Shown here in pieces: positions 48,908-61,600 of a DNA stretch of 64,000 bases. The stretch spans positions 641,557 to 705,556 of the forward strand of contig NMRA01000201.1 of NCBI GenBank assembly GCA_002633005.1, given 5' to 3'. The notes beneath the pieces are model-generated. The model searched no databases and was not told where the DNA came from. It saw nothing but the letters and a program-made list of their open reading frames with translations. Numbering within the stretch: position 1 is the stretch's first letter; every line of letters starts with the position of its first letter. The DNA is from Phoronis australis (taxonomy: Eukaryota; Phoronida; Phoronidae). The translations under genes and the position numbers were made by a program.

Positions 48908-51900
48908 GAGGACGGGGGGGGGTAATGCGGCGTTGGAATCATGGACGCCCTGGAATATTGAGAACCCATTTTGGACACCCTATGTTCGAAATCCTAGATG
49001 AAGCCCTGTAGTCCACTATGAGATTTTATAGTCATCGTTCAGAGATTAAATGTGGATGGTCCCTTGTGACGAAGTGCAGGTTTAATTTTTAGCGACAAGT
49101 GCAGGGACACTGAGGTCTTTTGTGTGCATAAATTTATATTCAGAGCCAACCGAATGAATGTCCTCCCGTTCCTGGAACCATGATAATCTTGAGTTGTGTG
49201 CTCTAAACGTGCACCCAAGCCGATTTTTTTTGAAAAATTACCGCTTAAGTTATGGATTTGTATGTCTACCAGCCACTCTGCAGCCTGGTTTTACTATGAA
49301 ATTTAATCTTCGCGTGGTAACTATGCAAATATGAAGGATATAAATATGCTCTCATCAACAAGTGACTCCAATTAATCTCCAAGTCAGACAGTCAGGACTG
49401 CTTCTGTTCATGAATATTACCCGTATCTCTGGCACAAATTGCATGCTCTGAGACAATCTGTTGCTCAGGTGGATTCTGAAGGATGCTGATAATGACATTG
49501 TCATGGTGTTTCCTGTGTTCAGCCAACAAGAAACATACTTGTTGATTATAAACCAGTGTGCTGTGTTCTGGTAGTGGAATGTAATCAACAGCTGAGTGAT
49601 AATTGTACTGTGTGGGGCATCGAGTACAATTTGTGCTTTTAATATTGTAAGAATGCATGTCATGTATTTTTAGGCACATAGTATTCAGTGCTCAGTTTTT
49701 CGTTTTTTCGTTTAACTTTCTATTTTTATATTTTTTGTATATAAGCTGCTGCCCAGGTTAGATAGTAGTTCAATTTCTAATCAATGTTAATTATTTCTCT
49801 ATGACGTGATTTACTGCAAACCCGCTGAAGCTAAGTTTGTACCCAGGAAAACATTTCAATTTCTCGCTTGCAATTTGTTTGAGAAAAATTAACATTTGTT
49901 CAAGCCTGTCTCGGGAATCTCAAAACAAATTTAGGATAGGGTTATTGGCAAAGTGGCAACTTAGATCGCGAATGTGTCTCAAATACGTGGCCCGTGAACC
50001 TGGGGACATTCATGTTCTTTGCGGGTATAGCTGGGGGGAGGGGTTCAAGATCTTGAAATGATGCGTTTTCCCATTTGATTAATGTTGATGACAGCTTCCA
50101 TATTTTTAGTATTTTGGTCCATCATATTTAAGGCATTCAGTTTCCGTTCTTATTGAACTGCTATGCATGACCAATTTAGAATACCATCATACTGTATCCC
50201 ATCAATGGGATACATAGATTTTCATATTCAATACAGGGTAAAATTTGTGATATTAGTAAATTCTGCATTATTGAATTGCACGGTATACAGCAACATTTAT
50301 GTTTCATCAAATATAATTGAATAATGGTTACTGCATGGTTAGCCATAATTTCTGAGAAGGCAATTATTGTAAGTTTGCATTTCCAACACTAATTGCAATA
50401 TGCAATAAACTTAATGAATGTCATGTAAAAGACACGTTTCGTTGGTCATCCCACTCTCTCTATATTGATTTATTGGCCCTGTCCACACAACTCTGCAAAC
50501 TTTTGAAAATAATCCTTTCTTTGTGGTAAAGGTTCCGGTCACATGAATCCACTGAATTCGACAACCAAAATCACAATTTTTGGAAAAGATTAAGTCCTTT
50601 ACCAGTCCAGTAACATAGTAACAGTATTCGAGTGGATAGGCAAAAGCACAATTTTTAAAAAACACTCAAAATGCCGTACATGTATTTACAGAAAATGCTG
50701 TCCATACTGTCCATATATATACCATACATATATTAGTGCAGTGGACAAGTTGAATTTTTGGTTATAACCCTATTCATGCATAGTCTAGATAATGTTGGCC
50801 AGGAACTTTTTAGTTGTAAACACAAAAAAGAGATGTTATCAAAATGAAAATGGAGTGGCTTGCCATGCATGCAGTGCTTTAGACCTGGGAGTAACACATC
50901 ACTGCATGGTCCCAGATGATAAATGAACGATAGCAACCAAACAATAACAACCAAACAATAACAACCCAGTCAGCACAGCAGTTTGCCATGGGCTCTGCTG
51001 CCTGGTCTGTTGAAAATAAGCTGGCCTGAATTGGCATTTTTTCAGACTGTGTGGTCAATGGTAGGTCATGGACCTGCTTCTGACCAAGCTACCTGAAAAT
51101 CAGTGACCTGTGCAAATTCAGTGATGTATCTCAGGTCAACTCCAGCTCCCATCCATTGTTTTCATGTGACCCTATACATCCAAGTTATGCAGTTGTGGAG
51201 CTGATATAACACTACTGAATCACTTTACTGGCTGGTTGTACATGTAAGCTGATTCTGTACAAATCATTTATTGATAACTGAGTCGCTGGTTATCTTGTCT
51301 TGTTGTTGGAGTTCATGAGTGTTTTGAGATATGATTGTCTCCCACACATGAGGATAATTGTTTTGCGTTGTTTGTTTCTTAACATAAAGAGCCCCAAGCT
51401 TTGAGGTTGCTAATTCTTCAGTGTACATATTCCTTGTTACACAAAGTCCTACAGCTTCAGGAATCAGGATTTCCACAGCGTGCTTCAAGTGCGTAATATT
51501 GTAGACTTTTTTGTTTCTGATGGCTTTTGTGATTTGTCAGATTTTGTGACAGAAAGGAACTTTGAGAATTTAAAAGTGTCCTTTCCCTATTTAACAGATT
51601 TTGCTATGGGGAACTTGGAAATGGAGCTTGTATTATTCTGGTGCTATAAATGGAGTGCGATTGTTATATTGTTGGTCTTATCTATATGCTAATGATAGTT
51701 ATTGAATGCTGGTATACTTAACTAAATGACATCCGAAATATAAGGCATGCACATTTTCATGTTCTTTTGAGACTTAGTTATGGTTGAGACCTAGTACTTT
51801 TACTTTCTCCAGGAGTGTATTTGATTATGTATTGACGTTTGGAAGGTTTGTATGAAGAATGGGTCTGGGTGAAGTCTGAAGTCAACCAAACATCAATTGA

Positions 51901-53310
51901 TCCCTTAATTCTCGTATATATGCGATAACTTTACTCTAGTACATTGGGTTGCATTGCCGATATGCCATATTTTCCATTTTCTTTTTCGGTTTTCCAGATT
52001 AATGCATTTTTGTTTGTAATTGTTTTGCAATAAATTTGATCATGCACCCATTTGTGTATTGATGTACTTTTAGGTAATAGGTTATGCAGAGCTCAAATTT
52101 GAGCGTGTTTTGAGATAATAGTGCATTTTGAAAGCTTTAATTTTACAGTGAATGAACATCCCTCGGCATGGCAAATGAAATTAGAAATCTTTCCAATATC
52201 CAATTTGTTGAAGGCTAAGAAAATTCCTTTTTCGCGGAACCCAACTTTAGTGTTTGCAGAAAATTTTATAGGCAAAACACTCCTGCTCTAAAATTGGGAT
52301 ACCAACCCTTTTAAAATTGCCACAATGAAAAGAACCCTTTTACAGAGATAGCGCAATGAAAAGATACCCATTTCTTTTGTAGAGAACTTCCATGAAATGA
52401 TGAAAGTCATGCTTTCATGGGAGCTTTTCCCGTAACATAAATCTTTTGCTAGTTAATCTAGTTGTAAACCTTACCAAATACTTATTTATTGTTCGATAAA
52501 AATCTGTTCCATTGTCCTTAAACCTCTCAAAAATTCCTTATCATAAGGTACACACAGCAGTGCATACTTGGTAGTCTTACCAACCCATTGCTAGTGTGGC
52601 ATTTGTTTGTGAATCTGGCAGTGATCGACCTGCGATTCTGAGCATTATGTTCGATAGGTTCCAATACACTTTTGGTTCAGTGTTTGTGTTTGTAACTGTC
52701 GGAAGGTACGTTTCTTTGTATTCTGCTGGTGTCTTGGAATCTATGTACAATTTTCATACTCATCTTTTGATACGAGATCCTCCTCCTAAAGGAAAATTAA
52801 ACTTCATTTCAACAGTAAATTGATCAATAGAAAACTCAATCTGCTGTGTAGAATATGTGTAGAGCTTCAAAAAAGACATTACTGCCAGTGGTTAAATAGA
52901 AAAGTTCTGAACAAATACCGGTGCATGGTTCCTAATCAATCGGTAGAATATGAGAAAGATGCACTGACAAACAAACCCAACCCATAGCAAATACACAGAT
53001 TACATGCTCAAAGCGACTGTAAAACATGGCAAAAATATGTAATACAAGTGTGTAATCCGTTTGAAAAGTGCAGTGTTATCGGTGTTGACGAACTGCCATG
53101 CTAGCGTGTAGCCGTGATAACTGTGTAAAAATGTGACATGCTAGCGTGGCAATGACATGTTTCATCGCCATACATGCTGGGAAGCTGTGTCTTTTAAGAC
53201 AATCACCACGATTTACACACTTAACGTAGAAAATATATCTGAAACTAAATAAGGCGATCCAGATCCTCCCAAGGATACTATTGTTTCGTGAAATGAAGAA
53301 TATAAATCGG

Positions 53311-53444
53311 TAAATAAAACAACAAGAATGGATCAACTGAAATTTGAAATTTTCGGAGGTAACAACTTCCTTTTTGTTGATAAAGGAAGTTGTTACCTCC
53401 GAAAATTTCAAATTTCAGTTGATCCATTCTTGTTGTTTTATTTA
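53311..53444. repeat. Perfect 63-bp inverted repeat, 8-nt loop
   Basis: Arms 53311-53373 and 53382-53444 are exact reverse complements, with spacer TTGTTGAT. No mismatch was seen on reading both arms. The flanks have no shared target duplication that I could see. Confidence 0.9.
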
Positions 53445-54292
53445 CACACTTAGAAATGTAAAACGTTGAAATATTAGAACAAAAATTACACGTTTTCGCC
53501 ATGTTTGCTAGGATGCGGATGACGTACATGCTACGTTTTGTATGCCGCATGTCACGCGGATGCCACACAATTTACACGGTTTTCCCATACCATCGCTCAG
53601 GGGATGACATCCGTGTAAAATTCTCACCCTGCGACCAGAATGACCCACGCTAAGCAATCGTAGCGACAAAACAAATTTGCAAATTCCCCATTGTTTTTAA
53701 GTGGACAGCTTCGATTCAGTTGTTTCACGCAATCAGTTTCCTGTGATTTGTGCTTAGTTGCAAGAAACTGTTAAAATTGTGTGAAGGGTTACATTTGCCT
53801 AGTCTGTGAACCTCTGCATTGCTTACTCGGGGAGCTCTTAGTCGTTCTTCATTCAACATTTCCTCAGGTTTTCATTATAGCTGTTGATTCAGTTCGTTTA
53901 GTGAGAAAAACATCCCATGGTGCGAAGATCCATTACGTTTGGCAATCTGTGCCAAAATTGTGAGGAACTTTGCCAAATTCTTGTGTTTGTAACACTTGAG
54001 ACACAAGATAAATTTAGTTCACTGAGAGGCTCAAATTAGCTACTAAGTCTGCCCGTAACCATGGTAATGGCAAAACACCATAAAGCAGTACCATTACTTA
54101 GAAAAGAAGAAAATATTGATTGGACTATTTTTAGCCTGATAACGAGTTCAGCTATTAGTATAATATAGAATGAAAGTTATTTCCAAATGCATGCAGAAGG
54201 TATACATTTCAAAAATGTGTAAATTTCAATAATCTGTCAGTAGTTTTTGAATGTACAAGGTAGTAGCAGCTCGCATTACTTCTGTTTACTTA

Positions 54293-54395
54293 AAGCAGCC
54301 TTAGTTACTTAGATTTGTGGGCAGCTTTCCCTATCATCACCCTAAGCAGCCTTAGTTACTTACATTTGTGGGCAGCTTTCCCTATCATCACCCTA
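54293..54395. repeat. 51-bp tandem duplication
   Basis: AAGCAGCCTTAGTTACTTA... followed by GGGCAGCTTTCCCTATCATC, present twice with one substitution (GATTT/CATTT). Confidence 0.85.
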
Positions 54396-55695
54396 TGGAC
54401 TATTGGGTTATACATGTCTGCACCCCTATTTGACCTGACCCCAAATTATCAAAAAAGTTACTTTTGAATGGCATTGTTCTGTTGTGCTTAAGGTTAGCAC
54501 CCTACAAAACTGTCCAAATTTGGTTAAAATTGGAATATCATGTTTCGGAAATGTCTGAAGGGATTGATGTTCTATTCTCCAAACAGATATTAAAATTTGT
54601 TTTTAAAATGTTCTACTTTTGCATAAGGGGCTATTACAAAAATAGTGATTTTATGATTTTCATGAGAAAAATTAACTTTACATTTCATAATTCGAAATGA
54701 TGTTTTAGAAAACGTTCATATTGTTTTGAGATCTACCTTGAACATTTTATGTCAAATTAACTTTGATCTTGTTCTTAAATACCTAGGTTTTGCTATCAAA
54801 TATTGTACCTGTTTTTGCTAAATTTTACTTGACAGACATGTCCATGTGACCCAGTTAAAGGAAGATTGGCAAAGTTCTACAGGCTTTTTTACCTATATGT
54901 ATCAGTACAGTTTTGTAGCAACCCTTCCTTAACACAACTTTCATTAAGTTTTTAGTTGTGTTTTCGACGAATCTTGTATATGTATATGTACTTTTACCGA
55001 ATTAAAATCTATAGTTTTGAAGATATTTAAGTGAATTCAGAGACCAAGATGATATTGCCTCCATGTTGATAGCTTCCCTGCTCTGTTATCTTTGTGATAC
55101 CTGTTAAATAAATGTTCTTGGAGAAGTTACAGCTTCGCAAACAACAAGTTACGTCACTTCATAAAATAGCTGCAAGTTGTTCTTACAACTTCTAAAACAA
55201 TCTATCAAACTACCATGGGGATCAGGTTGGCTAAACTGTTTACATTAAAAAGTTTGGACTTTTGGGACAGTGAAAATTAAAATAATTACTTTACACAAGA
55301 TTGGAGCTTTTAATTGAATATTTGAAATAGGCGTAGCACAAGAACATTCAAAATGTCAATCAACGAACGGCATTTTTAAAAAATCATTCACTTAAATGCT
55401 GCATAATATAGCGACCCATGAAAATGCTACATCCGCAACTAATTTGTACAATTGTATTGGCTGCCAAGTCTTTAAATTTTCATATTGTTGATACAAAACA
55501 CAGTGTCACATAGTTGAGAAATACCGTGTATGCCAAAAATGCCCGTTTTCCTGTTTCCAGAGTCAAGAAAATTGAATTTTGGTTTCAAATTTGGTGTCCC
55601 AAAATTTAAGAGATTTCACCTGAACTGTACAATATTTTATGGTAGGGAATGGGGCTTACCACTAACAACTAAGGCCAAGTCACTTGATATTTCAG

Positions 55696-58600
55696 GGTAA
55701 TGCCTTGGGTGTAGTTTGACTTCACAATGGCTGAGGAGAACAAAAAGTGTGACTATATAGTGCACCATGCTTCTAAACACATGGCTCAAGCCTTCAGCAG
55801 ATTTCAGCTGATGAGAACCTCGGGAGAGCTGTGTGACATTGACCTCATAGTCGGAGAAAAGCGAGTGCCAGCCCACAAGGCAGTACTATCGTCATGCAGT
55901 CCATATTTCCACGCCATGTTTACAAGTAAGTACAATATCTGAGAAGTGATGCCCTGCTTTTGACTGTTCACCTTTAGGGTTACATCTAACAAATCTGAAG
56001 TGATCTCAGGAGTTCCTTGACTTGTTTTCATGAAGTTTTAAAAGCTTATAGGTTAATTTCTGTTTGGGAGATGACAAAGCCTTCTCTTTTTCTAACAGCC
56101 TTGACATATTCTCCACTGTCCAGTGGCCACTTTTATGATTCTATTAAACCCCCCTGGAAGCATACTTTTTGTGTTGTGGCCATGAGCACATTTTTTAACA
56201 CGGAGTGTTTTTTTAAACACGTGTTTCTCTTAATTGTTCAACAGTTGGTTTAAGCATCAAGTACTGAGTTTTGCCGACTTCTGCATGTTTAAATCATATG
56301 CCAATTATGATCTTGTATTTCAGATGAAATGTTAGAGAGGTACTCCAGCGAGGTGATCTTTCCCAATATAGATGGATACGCCCTTGAGCTTTTGGTGGAT
56401 TTTGCATACAGAGCTGAGATCACAATAAGTGAAACTAATGTCCAGGTATTCGTTTTCAATTCAGTATTCAATGTCATAAGCTTTAAACGTAAAACGTTTA
56501 TTGTTTATTTCAATTAGTTGTCAAGAGGCTACTTCACAAAACTGGCTATCAGCCTGATGTGAAGTGTGACTGTGATTTGAGAGTGGCATGTGGAACAGTT
56601 ATGAAACTTAGAGTAGAGGTGTCTGTTAGGTGCTCTGGAATGGCTACAAGGTTCTGGGAGCTTGGTGATAATGAGCAGAAAGGGGGTACAATCTTTGAGA
56701 GCTAGCTAGGCACAAAATGTGCTTGTTGCCCTCACATTTAAAGTTATGGGATTGGGGTGAAACGTCCTTAATAATTATACTTTCAGAAGTCCCCTAAGTG
56801 ATGGGGAAACCTTATACCAACACAACTGCTCACCGGGAAGCCTTATAAGCAACCTTAGCTTGTAAATTCTGGCCAAGTGGCATTGTAAACAGAGAATACT
56901 TTGATTTAGTTGATGCATGTCTGTGGCAGCTTTGGAAAAAGCTACGTATTTCCCTTTTTGAGTTGCCTGGTAGATACCCTGTGTCTGCCAAAGAATAGTG
57001 TGCATTCATGAAAGTTACTCCACATAATGAAAGGATTTATGTGTTAACACCCGCACCGATCAAGATTGCGCAACTTGACAGGTTTGCATAAACCTCCGAA
57101 TCGGCCGGCATTGATGAAAGACACATGCAGTCACCTCAGGCTGCTGATGTTATTATTCTCTAGATAATTAAACCTATCATAAACACATTAGGGCAGACAA
57201 TAGATTTTTAAATTTCTGATTTTGAAAATTGGACAAGAAATGTGACTTGCAACCTAAATACCTGTAATACCTGTAATACCTGTCACGGACAGGATCATTG
57301 GGGGATATGCTGGTGCATTAATCCCCTCCCAAGACCATCCCCGTNAGGAAGCAGATAGCTCCTGAGGTAAGCGGGCAGTACTTGAATCAGTGGCAAATAT
57401 TGACTCCTGGTTGACTCCTTGTGTCTTCCGTCTCCTATCAGCGAGTTTGCACATTTAGCCAAATCAAAACTACAAGTAATTATAGACCTTATTCACACAG
57501 TCTCCATTTTAAAAGGGAGCCTCTTTTTAGGTTTTAAAAACAATGCAATCTGCACTAATCACAGTGCAAAGTGTGATTTTCTGCATGCTTCGTTAATATT
57601 TTTATCTCAAATACATTACCTAAAAAGAGGCTCACTTTTCAAATGGCGACAGTGTGAATAAGGTGTATAAAATTTAAATACTTTTATTATAAAATTATTG
57701 TATTTTTTGCAATCATTGAAAGTGTTTTAATTTTGAACACTGAACCAGTGTTCCATTGGATGATCACGTGACCGTGTTACAGTAGCTAATCAACAGTATC
57801 ATGTTTCAGTATGTTTTTCTTTATGTTTTATCTTACCTATCTTTTCACTATAATAAATTTCATGACTTTTGTTTAAAATAATCATCAAAAAGTCATCAAT
57901 TTTTTATTCCGTTTCATTTTAAAAATGATATGGCATTTCCTAGTACACCATGTAAAACATTGTATTTATTTAGTACCACGCAGTTTCCTTCAAATCCAAT
58001 CAGTCATTTAAGTGATGTATGGAAGNGCTACTCCAGGAGGCCATTCCCGAGCTTCCCTGTTGAAAGCAATGATGACATTCGGTTCCTCACCAAGTTCTTG
58101 TATTGGCAGCCAAGCAGCATCTTGCGCGATCATGTGTTCGCCGATGAGACCCATGGTTGCAGCGACAGTCCACGAGCACCTGCTAAGTCTTTGGTGGGAG
58201 GCATTGCGAAAAGGTCTAGGACGAAGTCCATAAGTTTCTGTTGCAGGGACGGGGTTCACGCACCTGTCAAGTGCAGTCTTCACTTGACTGTGTAATGGAT
58301 GGAAGGGGCTTTGAACAGCCTTGGCTACAGTAAACCTAAAACGTTTGTGCCAATTACGTGACAGCTATTGAAATTTGAGGTGAGCCAACTGCCGTCATAC
58401 CATTTTTGGCTCAGTGGTCTAATATCATCAACTTGTCCAATTTTGGTGTACTGAGGCGACAATAAGAGCGGGCAGTTGGTGGGATGTTCACTTGATCCCA
58501 TTGCAAGTTGACGTGTGAATTGTCTTATACATGAAAGTTCAGAAAAATCGCAATCTACATGAGTCCACTTAAGTTTGTCTTTTCCCTGTAGGTTCTGTTG

Positions 58601-61600
58601 CCTGCAGCTAGTTTGCTACAGTTGAACAGTGTCCGCGAGGCTTGCTGCAACTTCTTGCTGAAACAGCTTCACCCAACCAACTGCCTGGGAATCAAGAGCT
58701 TCGCCGATGCCCACTCATGCGGTGAACTGCTCAAGTTATCTAAGGAGTATGCCCTGCAGAACTTTGTCGATGTCTGTGATACTGAAGAGTTTCTTCAACT
58801 TCCAGAGTCTGAGGTTAGAGTACTTTTGGTTCGAAAGTTCATCTCTAATTGGTGAACTCTGAAACTACAAATTTCCAGTACTGTTGTACTTCTTTTCAGC
58901 TTCAAATCAAGCTATCATAAGAAGTCTTTGAACTGGATTTTGGATATTTAACTATTTTTAACATAATTATTAATTGAGCTTCGAGTTTTGTAAAACATGA
59001 AATGGATTTGAAATTTACAATTAAGTTGCCATTTTCCTCTAATCTGTGGAAATCTTACCTTTACCACAACTCAGCTCACTTGAATGGTAACTTGATTAGA
59101 AAAAACCAGAAGAGCCCATATGAGCTTAAACCACCAGCCTACCAATTATGACACCACTACACAAAAATCCCTTTTCTGAATCTACTTACTATAATTTAAA
59201 GTAAACCAGGGGTCACATAAAAAACCATGGAGTGTCGATCAGCTTTTGTACTTCTTGCAAAATTAAGACATCTAAGTTGCTGTAAAGACTTTTAGTTTAT
59301 CAGTTTTTTGTGCTCCTTATGATTGCAGGACTAATTCTTTATGCTAAAGTTTGGCAACTATTACTGACCTGTAACAATTAAATCTCAATTGAGCTAAAGT
59401 GCAACTTCTATAAATTATTAACTATACTGTGATACACTCATAATTACTTGGCTAAACCTGTAGCAATTGCGAAGTCAAAGTCTAACACCAAATCTCTGTC
59501 ACTTTCGGGGAACAGACCCCTGGTCGATGTCAGCTTCAGTCTTCAAGCTCAATCAAATTTCACGTCTTCTTTGCACAATATGAAAGTTTGTGGCATCTCT
59601 TGATTTAAAAGCAATTTATCGCATAGACGTGTGGTTGGCGACTGTCCTTGCAGGTTGTTGAGCTGATGAAGAGTGAAGATCTATGTATTACATCAGAGGA
59701 ACAGGTTTACAACGGTGCAATGAAATGGCTGAAATATGACATTGACAACAGGAAGCAGATAGCTCCTGAGGTAAGCGGGCAGTACTTGAATCAGTGGCAA
59801 ATATTGACTCCTGGTTGACTCCTTGTGTCTTCCGTCTCCTATCAGCGAGTTTGCACATTTAGCCAAATCAAAACTACAAGTAATTATAGACCTTATTCAC
59901 ACAGTCTCCATTTTAAAAGGGAGCCTCTTTTTAGGTTTTAAAAACAATGCAATCTGCACTAATCACAGTGCAAAGTGTGATTTTCTGCATGCTTCGTTAA
60001 TATTTTTATCTCAAATACATTACCTAAAAAGAGGCTCACTTTTCAAATGGCGACAGTGTGAATAAGGTGTATAAAATTTAAATACTTTTATTATAAAATT
60101 ATTGTATTTTTTGCAATCATTGAAAGTGTTTTAATTTTGAACACTGAACCAGTGTTCCATTGGATGATCACGTGACCGTGTTACAGTAGCTAATCAACAG
60201 TATCATGTTTCAGTATGTTTTTCTTTATGTTTTATCTTACCTATCTTTTCACTATAATAAATTTCATGACTTTTGTTTNGCAATGGATCCGCCAATCTAC
60301 CGATCTTCATGTGACCAGCTTGTGATCTAGTTTCCTGTGTCCACAGTCATGCAAACTGCTTTTCAGCTGTTTGCATGGATTTCAACTTACTGCTGTAAGA
60401 GTTGTTATTTCCACTGCCATTCAACTACTGTTCAAGTGTGTTTCAATTCTTTTCATTCCATATATTTCTCAGTTCAGTTACGTGCTTTAATTTGGTCAAT
60501 TTTAAAAGCACGTATTTCTCACCTCAAATGTCAGTGAGATGTGGACGCACGACCATGAGAAGAGGATCGGGCAAGCACTCAACCCACTAGGCCATACTGC
60601 CTCAGACAACTTTTTTTTCACCGTGCGTGATCTTATTAATTTTTAATATTCAGCCATTTTTTGCCAAAGCTATAGGCAAATTACATGAAGGAGTGCAGCT
60701 GCTTTAAGTGCGGGAACTATTACATTTTGAAAAATATGCCGTCCTGTGAATGAGGTGGAAGACAAAATTTCTAGGTCAAAACACTCACAAATTAAATATA
60801 TAGCATGGGGCTTGCTAAATATTAGACTACATGGCATTATTCTTGTGCTCCCCTATCATGCCTGGTAGAATTCTGCTCCTTTTTGTCTAACTTTTTGACG
60901 GAAACTTCAATGTAGTGATAAAATCCTCCTTAATTTGGACATGTTTGTGTCTTGCAGCTGCTGTCTCATGTACGACTGCCTCTTTTAAGCCGTAAGTTTC
61001 TCATGAAAAACGTCATCACAGAGCCTCTGGTGTGTGACAACTCTCAGTGCAAAGATCTGTTGATCGAGGCCATGGCGTTTCAGCTCCTCCCAGAACAGCG
61101 CAACCAAGTAGTATCACACAGGGCGTGCCAGAGAACACCCAAGTCTTTAAAGCCTGCCTTGTTTTGTGTCGGTAAGGAAATATAGGTTTACTTATCAAAA
61201 GATTCTAGCGTTATTAAAATGTATCATGAGGAACTCGATGGTTTTTAGAAAAATTTTTTTTTTTCAAAAAACCATCGAGTTCATCATAGTAGATTTAATA
61301 ACCACGGAAACATTCAATGTCTAGAAAAACCACAAAAGTGAGGGATAATGTGCCTTATGTAGACACGCATTTTGATCTTTTCTTCGATAATAGTTGCCTG
61401 AAAGTTCTTTGCATTTAAAGTGAATGTTTAGGTATATGTCATCATAGCTGATGCCATGGAAATTTAAATTGAGCATTGAATGATTTAGCCGTTGGGGAGC
61501 AGACCCTTGCTCAAACAGATTTTATTAAAAACGTGACTGTCTCCTCATGTTGTTTAAAGTTTTCAGTCATAATGAGCAGGTGAGGAAAAAGATCTGCTAC

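Larger units (their letters stand above)
45504..55695. other. Long stretch without a recognised coding exon
   Basis: Between SMG8 and KLHL17. Many short frames, none recognised. Holds the hairpins at 47975 and 53311, the GGACGCCC repeats with a gap at 48.1-49.0 kb, the AAAAGA.ACCCTTTT-type repeats at 52300-52400 and a 51-bp tandem duplication at 54293. Confidence 0.5.
57346..58025. repeat. Duplicated block D, misplaced contig
   Basis: 680 bp between N at 57345 and N at 58026. Its first 529 bases match 59750-60278. The last 151 bases (57875-58025) continue where the other copy stops at an N. Confidence 0.9.

Noticed and set aside
48613-49011. Open frames across 48.6-49.0 kb
   Set aside because: Created by the N gap; the remaining ends show only GGACGCCC repeat sequence.
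57419-60065. Two identical 80-codon frames at 57419 and 59823
   Set aside because: They run through the 181-bp MITE in KLHL17 intron 4 and its misplaced copy.
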